A stretch of 64,000 bases of DNA from Hetaerina americana (Eukaryota; Arthropoda; Insecta; Odonata; Calopterygidae): NCBI GenBank assembly GCA_022747635.1, contig JAKTNV010000001.1:30545990-30609989 (forward strand). The letters run 5' to 3'. Positions 1 through 12,766 of the stretch are shown in pieces. The translations under genes and the position numbers were made by a program. The notes under the pieces were generated by a model that saw nothing but the letters and a program-made list of their open reading frames with translations, made no database searches and was not told the origin of the DNA. Position 1 is the first letter of the stretch; each line of letters starts with the position of its first letter.

Positions 1-1060
1 GGCAGCATAATGTTGACACCCTAGGAAAGATACTCCCGTCAACTTCCCCATAAATTCAAGGCGATATAGTTTAAGTCATATGTTTTGCGTGTACACAGCC
101 AACTCATTAATTTCAATTGTTTGTTCATATTTCGTATGTTTAATACGAGGATAGCTCCGTGATTCATTGGCAGGTCGCCTTTTTTACGCACTCTAATTAT
201 TTGAAGGGAGAAACTAATCGTATGCTCTTTATACTCTCGTTTCATCGTGCTCTACATTCTGTTATATAACGTGATAATAGGATATCTGTAATTTAAATCA
301 TTCTGATTGTTTGAATAAATATAAATTTATTTATTAAAATACTTCGAGTTGGCAAGCCAATGTGATGAAGATAATTAATGCAAATAAAAAATGTTCCTCC
401 TGTAACATTAGCCGATGCGTCGCTTGCTTCTTTACGTCGTAGCATAACCTTGTTTGCCTTTCCGCTATGCCATAAGACCATTAAAAATATACAGATAACC
501 TCATCTGAAAAGTGCTCTTGAAAAAAAAATATATTTCATCTTGATCGCTGGAATATGTGTAAAATGTCATTTGAGGAGATTATGGCTAACAAATAAGAAG
601 CAGAAAATTGGTTGTGGACAACAATATTATTAGTATGCACCTAAACTGAATTGAATTTCTTGGTATTTAAGTGGATATATTAGGCATTGCACTCACATGT
701 ATTCAAATATACAAAGTTAGCTCAATGTTATCATTAATAAAATACTCATTTGCTTCGTTTTCCTATTATCATCTTTAAAAATGTTTTAATTGTAACTGAA
801 TATCATGTCATAGTTCCCTTCATTTTTTTAAGTAATATAGAAATGTAATGTAGGAATTTTTGTATTCAACTAACACGTCCAGTAAAATTACTTTCACGAA
901 TAGGAGAAGGGCTTCATTTTGGTTCTAAACACGGTAACCCTGACCTAGTGCACCTACTTTACTTAATGTAACTGTGGAAATACCATAGCATAATATAAAT
1001 TAACGCTTTATTATATTCGCAATAAAGTCTATTTAATAAGCTTAAGTAATAAGTTTACAC
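1..1060. other. AT-rich DNA, no feature seen
   Basis: AT-rich sequence with many short A and T runs. The two short minus-strand frames here (about 60-70 codons) have no recognisable domain and are of a length expected by chance. I see no RNA gene, repeat or transposon end. Confidence 0.6.
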
Positions 1061-2719
1061 GATGAGGCCATTTGGCAAAAGTGTAAATGTCCACTACCTT
1101 AGCAAAATCTTTCTGTTTCCATTTGATTATGGGGGGGAATCTAGAATCCTTGACTTGGTGATCCAAGAGTACCTGCCCCCTGGTTATGCCTCCCGATTAC
1201 TTCAAATTACTAATAGGATTGGGCAGTCCATTGAAATGCAAGGGAGCAGAATTTCGAGATGGAGATTGGATTGCTGAGAAACTGGAAGCGGGTTATTTTA
1301 TCCGTCGAAAGCATATGATAAACTGAAAACGATGAGTTCACTCCCGAGTTTTCCAAACGGTGGAGCCAGGAAATTCTATCCATTATAGGCAATGAGCCGC
1401 TGGACCATGGTGGAAAATCTAGACCTCTAATGTCGATGCTATTACCTTCATCACGGGAGTAAATCTCTTCTCCCTCTCTCTCTCCACAATCTTGAACCCT
1501 TAGCGTCGTCCCACCTGAAGCCAATCGACTCAATGCGCAGCTGTGAACGATATCGCCCATCATCGTAACCAATTTATTCGACCAGAGTTTCGTCACCTTA
1601 CTCACCTGTAGTTGCGTGTTCCTCCGCCACCCTATTACGGTCGCCTAATCGGCAATTCTCGTCAGTGTCGGTGAATTGCAGTCATGTAACAGCAAGACGA
1701 AAAAATAAAATTCGAATGGACTGTAGTATCGCACCGAGCCGTGAAGAGGCCCAAGAAAAGAGCAATTGGCGCGTGAATGCGAGTCGAGAGCTGTGGAAAA
1801 AAGTGATATTCCCGGAGATAACACTGGTGCAGATCATAATTCACGCTCTCAGGATCAGCGAACCATTCAAAAAAATGCGAAAGCCAACTCATCTTTGCGG
1901 AATCGCTACAAAAGCCAACGGTCAAAGTTATCTAAGAAATATCGCTCTTTGAGTGCTGCTTTTGCGATTCTACTGGCATAGGAATACATCGTCTAAACAT
2001 CAAGGTTTAAATAGAATATTAGCGATTTTAGATGAAGTTACTTATTCTAAATTATATAAGGAGCGAAATATTTGAATCAATGACACTGTGGGATTTTTGT
2101 CACGGACAAATTAAAATCATATTAAACAGGGTATTAACTAATGTTTCCCGACAAGGAATTAGACATGTCGGATATGTTCTAAGTATTTATTTTTTTGGAC
2201 GGCTCTACGATGGTAGTACAATGGACTTTTTTATTAAATCAAATCCTTAAAAAAATCATTCTTGAGCAGTACCCCATCAAATAATTAACTATCAAATTTT
2301 CCCCACCTATCCTGGTTTGCAATAAAACCCAAATTTCCGACCAATTAATTTAAAAAGAATTTTAACGTGCGTTTTTGAAACCGCTTATTCCTAGAAAGAC
2401 AATTCATATCTATTCTTGTTCTTCTAATCATTTTTGCGCTGATAGGAAGTCTTAAAGAATAATCAGAATTGGATCGATGCAGTAAATCAATGCAGTTCCA
2501 CTAAAGATGCCAAGTTATTCTATAGCTGAATATTAGTTTCCTTTACCAGAACGACTTGAAGATATTACGGTTCTCACTCTCCCCTCCCTCTCCCAATCCA
2601 TCTGGCCTTTGGTTTCGAACCCACGGTGGGACTAATTTAGATAACAACTAAAAGCATACGCAATTTCGACATCGTCCCCTTTCCCATACTAAGGATAGGT
2701 GGGGAACTTCGGGAATAAA
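1061..2719. other. Mixed-composition DNA, no gene recognised
   Basis: Between about 1200 and 1950 open frames of 70-130 codons overlap on both strands. None has a recognisable domain, and the overlap on both strands argues against coding. Near 2600 a minus-strand tRNA B-box-like string (GGGTTCGAAACC) occurs without a clear A box. Otherwise nothing is seen. Confidence 0.5.
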
Positions 2720-3560
2720 ATGATGTATAAAAAAGATGCCCGCCCTTCACACCGCAACCACACCTGACTCGATTATTTTAGCCCGGTGACCACGTGATAC
2801 ACATCACGCAGAGCCGCGTGGGCCTCATTACGAGGTCAAACCAGCCCCGGCCATTTCTCGTCCTCCAGCGCACACTGCCTCTAAGCCATCCGGAATTCTC
2901 CGAGGAGGCGGCGTCGTCAGTCGGCATCCGCTACAAAAGTTGTCCCACTCCCCGCCGTATATGGTCACCCCCCCCCCTTTCATCCCCCCTTCCCCCATCG
3001 CGTCCACTTCCTCTCTCCCTCCACCTTTCCTCCTCACTCTCTCGCCTCTTTCGCATAACGGTCCGCGCCGACGCCCGTCCGTCCTCTCCCGCTCCCACCT
3101 CTCGCCCACGCCGCCTCGTCTTCGACGACGTCGAGCCACCGTCGCTCATTTTTCCGGAGAACTCCTCGGTGGAGTTTATTTTATTTTTGAATATTTGTTT
3201 TGCAGGAAGTGACGTGTTGGTGGGAGTGACTGCTGGTGGGAGAGAGACAACTGGGAGTTGGTCGATCGGTGGTATAGTGTTGGTGTTTCGCCCGGTTGGA
3301 GATGTGTTACGGCAAATGAGCGGGTCAGACAGACAGGGGTGGTGGGGGAATGGGGAGAAGGAATAGGGTTGGGGGGGGGTAATAACAGACATACCAAGGG
3401 ACAGCCAATATATTACGACGGGGCGAGTCGTCTCCTTCCACTTGACCTTCGATCCTCGTCTGTTTTTTTTCCTCCCTCTCCCCTCCCCCACATACCTTAT
3501 GTGCCCGTGTAAAAGAGCACATATTAGTGTCCCCTTGGGATGATTTCTCAAATTTACGAG
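2720..3560. other. GC-rich, CpG-rich patch with strand asymmetry; possible promoter-like start
   Basis: A TATA-like string (TATAAAAAA at 2726-2734) precedes a CpG-rich stretch (about 2780-3150) that contains an E-box-type CACGTG near 2792 and a C run near 2965-2980. The second half is G-rich, with nine G at 3371-3379, and then CT-rich. A splice-acceptor-like string (T-rich tract ending TTTTGCAG) ends at 3205. Open frames of 100-206 codons overlap in several frames on both strands and are rich in Pro, Ser and Arg, which fits composition rather than coding. A promoter or 5' exon is possible but not shown; no protein is recognised. Confidence 0.3.
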
Positions 3561-4429
3561 CGGGGGAGTTCCAAAATAAATACACTTACAAGCGATTACG
3601 GCATTCTTTACCGTTAGCCCGTATCGAAGTAAATGTACCCAGGTGCCGTGACCCGTATTGTGCAGTGGAATGGATTCGGAGATGAGTCAACCACCGGGAT
3701 TCTCGGCTGCACAACGCAGGCAAGTTCTTAGGCGCTCTAGTCTCGCAAGTATCGACTTGAATGAATTCCAGTTATTAAATTTTGTCTGTCGAGCACGTAT
3801 CACTGTTAGAATGAAATGGGAATAGAATGGATCGCGAAGCCACTAATTTAATTAATGTTGCTGGGGCAGTAAAAGGAAAGGAAAAAAAATAATTGAACAG
3901 AAGAGGAGTGAACCAGTTTAATTTGCCCATGAAAACGTGAGATTCCCTACCGATGGCTAGTTTTTACAGTTCGAAAAAGGAAAGCACTTGATTAAATTGC
4001 AACTAAGAGGATCAAATATTAATAACCATAATCATTTTGCAAAACATAACTCCCAGTTCTAATACGAATACCCGGGTTTTAATACCTATGAATTCCATAC
4101 ACCAAAGCGTTTTTTTTGGTGTAGTTTTCCATCCGGGTGGTTTCCCAATCACTGTTTTTTATTTCATAATACACTAACCCCGCGGCGCATGCGGAAAAAA
4201 CTCTGCGGCACTAAAGCTGATTATTTTCGAGATGTGTCACACATGTCGGAATTTCCTCGAGTATCATAATGGAGTATCGAAAGAAACCGATGACTTTATC
4301 CCGCGCCATTAGCGACCCCGAGGTCTGCGATGAGCTGTCGGATACCTGTAGGTAACTGTAATTTCCGGGATGCTCGCACCTGAACACAGTTACGCGAACT
4401 ACAATAGGCCGCCTTCATAAACGCTGCCA
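3561..4429. other. Non-coding DNA, nothing seen
   Basis: Mixed to AT-rich sequence with short homopolymer runs. No open frame of note, RNA gene or repeat structure was found. Confidence 0.55.
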
Positions 4430-5010
4430 CCCCCGCTTCATTCTCACCTATTCGACTGTTTGGGTCGAATGAGTCCGACGCGCTTCCTCATCCCAAGGAA
4501 TCCATCTCCGCGATTGCTGGAAGGCCTTCGGAAATGGATTGGCGAGGGCGCCGACGCGGGGTGAAGCAGTCAGAGATAGGGGGGGTTGAGAAGAAGGCTC
4601 TCCCGATGGAACCGATTTGATTTACTGTTTTCCCTTTATTCCTGAATCAAGGGCGTGGAGATGATGGCCACGCCCCTGTGCCATCTCTCCACCCCCAATT
4701 TCCCTTCCCACCAGCAGCACGCGACCGAGTCCGGGAGGGAACGGTGGGAGAAGCGGAGAAAATCCGAGAACTGAGAGAGCTCTCTTCCTTTCACACAATA
4801 GACACCGGGGCACCAATGACGAGGGTTGGCCGGGGGAAAAGGGTCAGGTGCGAGGAGCTGCGAGAGGGGGATCGAGGCGTGAAAAACCTGTCTCCCTCCC
4901 ACGGGTGGCTGCTGAGACAAAAACGTCGCCGAAACGTCGACTCCCCTCCCTTTCCTTGCGTGCGCGCGCGCTCCGGAGAGGTCTTATGTAATCGCCATTT
5001 CACTTGGAGT
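4430..5010. other. GC-rich patch with alternating GC run
   Basis: A GC-rich stretch with overlapping frames of 64-111 codons on both strands and no recognisable domain. An alternating purine-pyrimidine run (TGCGTGCGCGCGCGC, about 4957-4971) could adopt Z-DNA. No gene is supported. Confidence 0.4.
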
Positions 5011-6276
5011 TGAAGCAGAAAATTGAGCAAATTTTTTTTTTTTTAGGTCTTGCCCCCCGGAGAGAATTTCGTTCGATTCAGAACCGTTAAGAATGAGAAT
5101 TTATTGTTTTGATGTGCGGGTTTTTTATATACGCATACAGCCGCTTCGAAATATCGAACTTTTCGATCCTTCGAAGCGGAATCCTAGAAAGAAATATTGC
5201 ACCGGTTATTTTTCGTAATGACGGCCATAAAAAAAGGTGATTCGAAGGATGGGAAGCGGAATGGCCCGGGCACCTGACGCTTCGCATTGTTTTGAGTGTT
5301 TGGCGAGAAGAGTGGAGCGTCAATCCTTGAGAAAATAATTCTTACCGGTGCATTGAAGGTGAGCTTTTTATAAAGGACTCCCAGAATGTCGTCCTGCGTC
5401 GTTACATACATGTTTTTTTTCCTGGTTGATGAACCGAACTGAATAGTTGAGATGACAAAATGCTTCAACGGTAATCCGTCTTACATGTACGAAGATAAAT
5501 TTTTGGCGGAGAACGTTTCTTTCTCTTCCGTATGTAATGTCGTCGAGTTGGGGAAGCCAAAATCAGGTCATGTGTAATCTTGTTGGACAGGTTAAATTGG
5601 TTGAGCTGCCAAGATTTGCTGGGTAAATAATTTGTCCAAAGTTATAAATTATTCCACCGCCCAAAAATTAACCAGACAAAAATGAAGCTGATTTACTTGG
5701 GCGCATTTGTTGTTATTAGTATTGTCAGTTACCGCAACTCACGCACACATAGGAGTTACTGTTAGGCAACACCATTATGTATTATATACTCTTTTCAGTT
5801 GCCACTGCCATTCTATCCTGTGAAATTCACTTTCTGCCTATGTTTGTAGTAATTAATTTTAAAACTCTAGCTCTACCTAATTAAAAAGCAAGCTCCTTTA
5901 AAACATTCGCCGAACGACGATCGCTCATTCGGCGCAACTTATGCAAATGTTGAAAATATTTGAAATATTTATCGATTGACAGGTAATTTTTTCATGCATT
6001 AAGTGGCCATAAAAGGTGAAATTATTCCCAGAAATAATTGAACCTATTGATGGAGCAGGTGTGTTATAATTATGTACTAATAAATAGAGTGGTGAACAGT
6101 TTTTTCTTAATCGGAACGGGGCAGGATACGGGGAGAAAACGACGCGCAATCAACATCACGCAGCACATTATATATCTATTTACCTACGTTTACTGTTAGA
6201 CTCTAATTTCGGTATTCCGACTAGCGACATCGGCCAAATTCATACCCTTCTATCGAGCTAATTATACATTATACAA
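5011..6276. other. Non-coding DNA, nothing seen
   Basis: AT-rich sequence with short overlapping frames that do not resemble a known protein. No transposon ends or RNA genes were seen. Confidence 0.55.
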
Positions 6277-6335
<59 letters not shown>

Positions 6336-6348
6336 TATATATACACAC
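6277..6348. repeat. Compound (TG)n(TA)n microsatellite
   Basis: A short TG run passes into about 23 TA units, then an interrupting C, another short TA run and a closing ACACAC. Seen directly in the sequence. The ends are mirror-like (TGTGTGTG at the left, ACACAC at the right), so the whole tract could fold back on itself. Confidence 0.95.
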
Positions 6349-7454
6349 GGTGAAGGGAGGATTGAAAATGAAACGCCTTCTCCGTCCGTACGTGATATCA
6401 TCCACCAACGGGAACACGCTGGTGCAAACGTGATGAAAACAGGATGATAATTATTGATACGGTACGGGAGAGGGCTTCAACTGTCTCCAACGTTACGGTT
6501 CTATTAATAACTCCGAAATTTGCATTGTTTCTGCTGCGAATCTCTTCGCTCTGATAGATCCTGGGGAAAATATTCCGTGAGAGTCCACTGAATGAACGCC
6601 AAAAAAAAAGAAAAGGAAGATAGACACGCCACTGAAATTGGAATTTAATTGACTGGGATGAAACACGACATTTTTCGCCCTTCCGCCAACTAACCCTTAC
6701 CCGTTCCCATCAAACCCGAGGCGGGGTGGATTCGATCACTTCCGGCAATGAACCGTCAATTTCCGGGAGTTGCTGTGGGTCCCTCGTGGGTAGGCTCCTC
6801 GAGGTATGCTCCAACCGCAGTTCTCTGTTACCGGCCATTCCTTCACTTTCCAAGCTGACTGAGCGGCTGTCGGGGAGAATATAATATTTTGTTAACAGTA
6901 GCCTTATTGGCGAAGGTAGGATTTCGATGGACCAAGGGATTAAGCATTGCTGCTCTTCTGAACCCTCTGTAGCAAGATACTAACTAACCTAAAACCACGT
7001 ATTACGATAAATCATTGTTTACTGCCGCATACTTAATACCTTGCTTTTCATTCCGTCCAGCACGCCTGATCTTCACTCCTTACTCCACTCACCCGACATT
7101 CCCTCTTCTGTCACAGCTTTCAACATTTCATGGCCACTCAGCATGTATGCCCTGTATCCACTTTTTCTGCCTTCGTCTCATTCCTCCCAACAACCGCCTC
7201 TCTTTCCTTGCTACCCCTAGCACTTCTTCGTCTACTTTCCTTCCTTTTTGTCCCCTTAATTTCTCTATTCATCTCCACTACCGCTTTTCAAAAGCCTCTT
7301 ATTCTCGTACACTATCAAACTCTTTCCTCGACGATTAAGTTTCTGACTCGTACAAAACTACTCTAGACGCTAGTATGCCAATCTTTTCACACTTACTTAA
7401 GGTGCTTTTCATCAAATCCTGTCTTGTTGTAAAAGTGTAATTCGACCAACTACA
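6349..7454. other. Non-coding DNA with a CT-rich stretch
   Basis: Mostly featureless. From about 7020 to 7350 the plus strand is pyrimidine-rich and carries two overlapping frames of 78 and 107 codons in different registers, rich in Ser, Phe, Leu and Pro. I read these as compositional. No domain is recognised. Confidence 0.5.
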
Positions 7455-7646
7455 GTTATCAACCGGTTGGGTAGTTATGTGAGAGTTAAACTCACCCAAC
7501 ACTAGGTCCAAAGGCGTGTGAAATTCACACATCAGGGTAAGGGGGGGAGAGCAGCATTTTTTTTCCCTGTGCCGCTTGTGATTTCCCAGAAAGATCCGGT
7601 ACCCGAAAAAATCACGCAGCTTGGATGAAGCTGAGGGTGCCCGGAG
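7455..7646 (-). mobile_element. Diverged SINE copy lacking the tRNA head (same family as 48731 and 59055)
   Basis: Read on the minus strand, this segment follows the body of the two plus-strand SINE copies in order: a CCAAGCT-GTGATTTTTTCGGGTACC block, a TTCTGGGAAA-CA-GCGGCACAGGG block, a CCTTACCCTGATGTGTGAATTTCACACG block, then a tail ending near ACCCAACCGGTTGATAACTG. Many point differences and a short A-rich insertion mark it as older. The tRNA-like head with A and B boxes is missing upstream (beyond about 7646), so it is a 5'-truncated SINE or possibly a tail shared with a partner LINE. The match is by eye; the ends are approximate. Confidence 0.75.
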
Positions 7647-8270
7647 GTAATCCCTGCAATCTAATAAAATTATTTGCTTTTTATTTTCCTTACTGCTTTG
7701 CCAATGTCTATCTAAAGCACTTCGAAAATAGTTTAGCTGCTCTACCTGATCTAGTTTATGCTCTCTGTAGTTAATACGTAATTAACTCACCCCTTTTTAT
7801 GTCTTACATATGGCATTATTTTAATTTTGTTTTGATCGTTTCTTACCTAAAATCAATTATTCGTTAAGTGGGAAAGATAATGAAAAACACTGAATTTGTT
7901 GTTTGAGCAAAGTTTATATCCCTTTCGTTAGACCCCCTGATCACTCAATTCTCTTTTCCTGAAATAATAATGCACCCTCCTGGGAATGAATCATTGTAAT
8001 GGAAGGCAAGAGCTTCACTTTTGCATGTCTTTGATTATGTCGGTCCGAGAGGAAGGTAATACGTCTCCGGTCGCATACTTGGCCCCACTCCATACGCCAT
8101 TCCACTGTCTCCCAGCCCTAGCCACTCCAACATTTCCCATTGCGAGCCACTGTGACTTCGGGACGGACGAGACCACCTCTTTCTCCAGAATAAAATCACG
8201 CGATGCATGGACACTTCTTCTCAGGCGGATACGAGGAGGGAAGAGACTAAATCCAGGGGTCACATAAAAG
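7647..8270. other. Non-coding DNA, nothing seen
   Basis: AT-rich at first, then mixed. The long minus-strand frame that crosses 8015-8665 (216 codons) has no recognisable domain and runs through a tRNA-like relic, so it is not accepted as a gene. Confidence 0.5.
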
Positions 8271-8345
8271 GGGCGTGGCAGCGGGGGAAATATGGTGTCC
8301 AACTGCTGGGCAAAGGGCCCGGATTCGAATCTTGGCGAATCTAGT
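8271..8345 (+). repeat. Possible degenerate tRNA-like SINE head
   Basis: A TGGCAGCGGGG string resembling a polymerase III A box lies about 40 nt before a good B-box match (GGATTCGAATC, from about 8321). No clean cloverleaf can be drawn and no anticodon stem is convincing. I read it as a SINE head relic; chance is possible. Confidence 0.3.
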
Positions 8346-8689
8346 CGCCTTGAGTCCAATATTTTTCCTTCATGGGACACAGAAGACGACGCAGGAAAGG
8401 AAACTAGTTCCACATGCCCTGTTAAAGTTTGAATTCCACACGCTTGGCATGGCCATTCCACACAGCCGTCAAACCGATATTTGGGTTGGCTAATTATTAT
8501 GATTGATTTAAGAACACCTCCCAAATCCTTCACGAAATAGGAAAAGCCTTGGGCGTTCTGGCTAGAGAATAAGCGAAGCGATAAGAATCCTGTTGTGTTG
8601 TTTCCTTCGTTCTTCTTTGTCCCTAACAAAGGGTGAATAAATATTTCGTTTTGGAACACGTCCATTTCCTGTCTATTGCATTCCAGTTA
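8346..8689. other. Non-coding DNA after the tRNA-like relic
   Basis: Mixed composition. It may include the body of a SINE whose head lies just upstream, but no second copy is visible in this window to confirm it. Nothing else is seen. Confidence 0.4.
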
Positions 8690-9115
8690 CCTCCCTCCCA
8701 CCCCCGCCGTGCTGGCGCGGTGAATTCCTATCCCAGACGAGTGGTTTCGATACGCACCAGCTCCTGCGGAGCAGTTGCGAGCCATTTACGACGTTCACCA
8801 TCGACCGGGGACTCGAGGATAATCCATGGGATATCGCAAGCTCACTTAGGAGTCTTCCTCGTTGGCCTCGAAAGCGGCGGCGGGGTTTGAAGTCGGACGG
8901 CTTTGAGTGGGCTGCCGCGTGCACCGAATGGGCGGGCCGGTGCGAGGGGAAGGGGTCGTTCTCTTCAATGCATTCCGATGGGTCACGCGCGCACAGTTAT
9001 CTCTCCCGCCCCCCTCCCCCCTCGCACGATCCCCCTTCCCGCTTGGATCGCTAATAGGCCTCCTCGGCGGAAAGTGGTATGCAGAAGTCCCTCACGATAC
9101 CGATGCCAGTAGTTT
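8690..9115. other. GC-rich, CpG-containing patch
   Basis: A GC-rich patch with overlapping frames of 60-85 codons on both strands in at least four registers, rich in Arg, Pro and Gly. None is recognisable. Composition explains the open frames. Confidence 0.45.
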
Positions 9116-11519
9116 TTGAGTGTGCAGATGGCACATACCGTAGTCCATTAAAAGGGCATAAAGAGTCCAGCGCAGATTTTTACGTACGTCCAGGTGTGTC
9201 TAACGACGTACTTCCACAAGGGGGGGTTTGAAATTCCTCGATTTGTTCGCCAAATGTTAAAAAAATTTTTTTATTGTTCTCATGACTCTTCCGGCGTACT
9301 TGGCATTTTATCACAGTTGCAATTGAGAGTTAGCAGCTGGTGCATTATTCTCCAGGATCAGATTTCTTTGATACTCTGTTGAAATCTCCGCCGCTGACAA
9401 TAAGCACGAAGATTATATTTCTGGATAGTCTTTTCATGTCTCGTCCGTTGTGGTTTTACTGGAGCTCCAATTATCGTTAAATCGGATTAATATGAGAATA
9501 TACTCCGGCAGAGATTTTTATCCCCCCCCCTCATATCACGAGCGCACGATCTTATGTTTGATACAAATTCAAGCAATCAAGTATTTAGCGCGTTGCACTG
9601 CGGTGTCCTTGTACGCATGGAAAGCTACTTTCACGCCGGAGAGTCCGCGGCACTTTTGCGCAATATCTCGACCTTCTTCCATCATCTCTCACTTCACATC
9701 GTTAAGTAGATTTCCGCCTCAGGTGGTGCCCTTGTAATCGCACTTCAGTTCATCTTTTCATTGATAAAGAGTTTAGGTGGTCTCGGCTTGCGATTTTGGA
9801 GAAGATAAAATGCAGTTGAAGGTGAATGAAGAAGTTCGGAAAGACCTAACTTGGGCTGTTTGACCTCCCAAGAGACAGTGCAATTATATTTGGGGCGAGA
9901 CAAATCGGGTTGAGCGCGTAGTGTACCAGTCGCATTCATTGTTTCACCTCGCGCTCTCCAACTCGTCCGTCCGGTTCGCCTTCGTATCCTGCTCGGGTTG
10001 CGATGGAACACGTTTTCCCAGCGGAGCAAACGGTGAACTCACCACCAAAAGTATACTCGTCTCTCTCCTCGCTAAGCCACATCTTTTGTTACAAAACGAT
10101 CAAAATTTCCGCTATAATCAGACGCACCGTTACTGGGCGTGAGGCTTGCTAAATGTTTCGGAACGCAAGTTAATAGATTGCCCAAAAAGGCGAGAGATTT
10201 AAAGGATCTTTATCTTCTGGCTTGGAGTGATTTTTTTCGTCACAGCCCTGATGGAATGAAAGCAAATTAATCGTGATCCCAGCAACTAACTCTCAGCCCC
10301 TCTTATTCTTAGTCGAGTTTCAGGAAGCTGCATTGAGCAACGAGGCGTGTCAAATAAGCATTCACGTTCATTTATCTTTTTCATTTGGAAAGGTCATTGT
10401 TTTTGCTAAAATACGCAGCTGAAGATCATATTTTTTATCATCTGTAATAAAAAGGCCTTAGACACCACTCTAGTAAATTCATTGCGTGACGACACGCGAC
10501 GGAATTCAGTCGTGCGTGAGATCGGTCATTTACGCCCAGAACTTGTGCATAGGGTATTTCTGCTATGACTACACAATGTTTTCGTCTCATCGGGTTGAAC
10601 GCATTGTATATTTCTCAAGTTACCTGGAACTCCGTTAGCTTTATCTCCACATTACACACAATACGGTAGAGTAACTACAGCTAATTTTAAGACTCATGTC
10701 TATTTTTGAAATACTCATACCGTAATGAACCTTAAGAGACCATAAAGATATTGGGATTTGAGCATTTTTATTAAAGAGATCCAAAACTCTCTGGGGGAAA
10801 AAAATCGGTCAAATTGGCGTTAAAATTAGCTAATTAGAGTTATTGGTGATATGGTGATATACGTTGTTTGCCATAATCACTATTTAGAATAGGTAAATAA
10901 TTAGATGTAAGTGTAGAGAAGGAATAGGAGAGAGAAATAGAATATCTGCAGAAGTCTACTAAAAAGAGTGGGCGTCGCGGAGCGTCGATGGTCTCAGTGT
11001 TTTACGTTTCATCCGACGAACTGTGTATTTGCTATTCGATTTTCTGCTCTCCATAAGACACTTCAGTATTAAAAGTCCACATATTATATTTTCTCTTTTG
11101 GTAATCGAACCTCGGACGTAGATCTATAATTTAAGAGACACTCTGCATGACATATAAAAGACTACTTGCTTCCCATCCAAACGTTCACTGCACTTCAAAA
11201 ACATTCGCGATCCAGTACACACGATATTTGTTCAACGCACGAAGTTTTTTCGAGACTGAAGCCAAGGGTGAAGCTAAATGACAAGGGTATGCCAAATAAG
11301 TCCCAGTTAGCTCGGTAACGACAAGAGCGCACAAACTCTTAGTCACTCCTAAATTCATTGATAAATGCGAAAATATTAATTTATAACATTTCCCAAATTT
11401 GGATGAGCGCTTCATTAAATTTCCTCAATTTTATTAGTAGTGGTAGTTCTTACGAAGGCTATATTCATTCCCGGTAAATTTCGAAACTGAACGGATCGAC
11501 TGCCTATCTCTTTTACCTT
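9116..11519. other. Non-coding DNA, nothing seen
   Basis: Mixed to AT-rich sequence. Frames of 60-95 codons occur on both strands around 9450-10140 and 11185-11415 without recognisable domains. Around 10850 a short GGTGATAT unit is repeated twice. No RNA gene or transposon end was identified. Confidence 0.5.
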
Positions 11520-12260
11520 AATATAATGACCACTAACCCCTCCCCCCGACGTTTGTCTGCACGTCTCCCGTTACCACTGATGGGAGGGATTTGCATCCCC
11601 CTTCCCCGCCCAGCTAAATCACCACATCCTTCCCGGGTGCATGCCCTCGCCGTCACGAGGGAGGGACCGAGGTGACCAAGAGCCCTCCGCGGTCGCAGGC
11701 TCTCAAGACGCATTCCTCGGGGCGCTTCCTGATTCCACGCTTTTCACGATTTCTTCCGAAAGCGATCTCGTGGACGAGATGGATTTATTATGCCCTCCAC
11801 TCCCCTCCAACCCTCTCTTCTCTCTCAGGAATCCATCGTGGAGCGCTCCCTCTCTCTCTGCCTCTCTTTTACTCTCACGTGGGTGGTGGTGGGCATTTTT
11901 TTACTCCGCCCAACCTCATCCCTCTTCCCTCCGTCTCCTATCCGAGACGGCAGCAACGGGATAGATACGTGTCGATCAAGGTGCGTGACGGCCCTCCATT
12001 TTTATTCTCCCTCCCCCCACTCCAACCCTTTCCCTCACCCCACACAACCCACCAACCCCCACTCCTTCCCTGCAAAGGGAGGAGGAGGCGCTCGTTCTAA
12101 TCGTGCATTCCATATTGTGAGTCGTCCTTCCGATTCTGTCTTCTTCCCTCCTCTCCGTACGCCTTCGGCTCCCACCATTTCCGACCCCACAACAACCCGA
12201 GCCGTTTTGGGCTGATGAGAATTATGTAGGTACCAACGGAAGAGCGGGGTCTCCTCTTCA
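11520..12260. other. GC-rich, pyrimidine-rich (plus strand) patch
   Basis: The plus strand is strongly C/T-rich, so stop codons are scarce in all three forward frames. Three overlapping forward frames of 107-142 codons and two reverse frames coexist, all rich in Ser, Pro and Leu. No domain is recognised and I do not call a gene. Confidence 0.5.
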
Positions 12261-12707
12261 AAGTCGTTCAAGGTAGCAAAAGTCTCCGCCGGCCGTCTAA
12301 AAAAAAAAAAGGCGTTCGTTTCCGTTACTTAGTCAAATTCTCAGTCAGATTCTAATCCGTGCGGCCATGCTTGTGTCCTGGTAGGTTCTTAAAGAATCGG
12401 CCTTTTCATTGTTACATTGTACTCTCATTTTAACTGATTGAATCCCCGTTAAGAGTTATTTGTTTTTGCTTGCGATCATTTGTGCTCTCATTGCTCTGCG
12501 CATGCGACTTTCCGGGGACAATAAAAGGAGTTAATATTAATCGGCCGCGGAATTCGTTTCTTTGGTCTTGCACTGAATTTCAAATGTGCCATAACAATAA
12601 CGGAGCAAGGTTGAATTTGCCCAAGGATATTGTTATTTTAAGCTAACCTCTATAAAAAGTCATAATTGCTTAAATTCTCAGCCTACATTTTTATGCACTA
12701 TATCATT
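12261..12707. other. Non-coding DNA, nothing seen
   Basis: A short A run near 12300, then AT-rich sequence without visible features. Confidence 0.55.
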
Positions 12708-12766
12708 AAATAATATATTAATATATCGTTAATAATATCGTTATAAAATTAATATATCGTTAAATC
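12708..12766. repeat. Short AT-rich tandem repeat (TAATATATCGTTA unit)
   Basis: A unit close to TTAATATATCGTTA recurs about three times with variation. Seen directly. It is too short to assign to any element. Confidence 0.7.

Noticed and set aside
1210..1952. Overlapping frames of 71-131 codons on both strands
   Set aside because: No domains, and simultaneous open frames on both strands argue against coding.
2931..3551. 206-codon minus-strand open frame in the first GC patch
   Set aside because: Frames on both strands overlap across the same bases; the product is rich in Arg, Gly and Ser repeats typical of skewed DNA.
8015..8665. 216-codon minus-strand open frame
   Set aside because: It runs through a tRNA-like relic read on the wrong strand and shows no domain.
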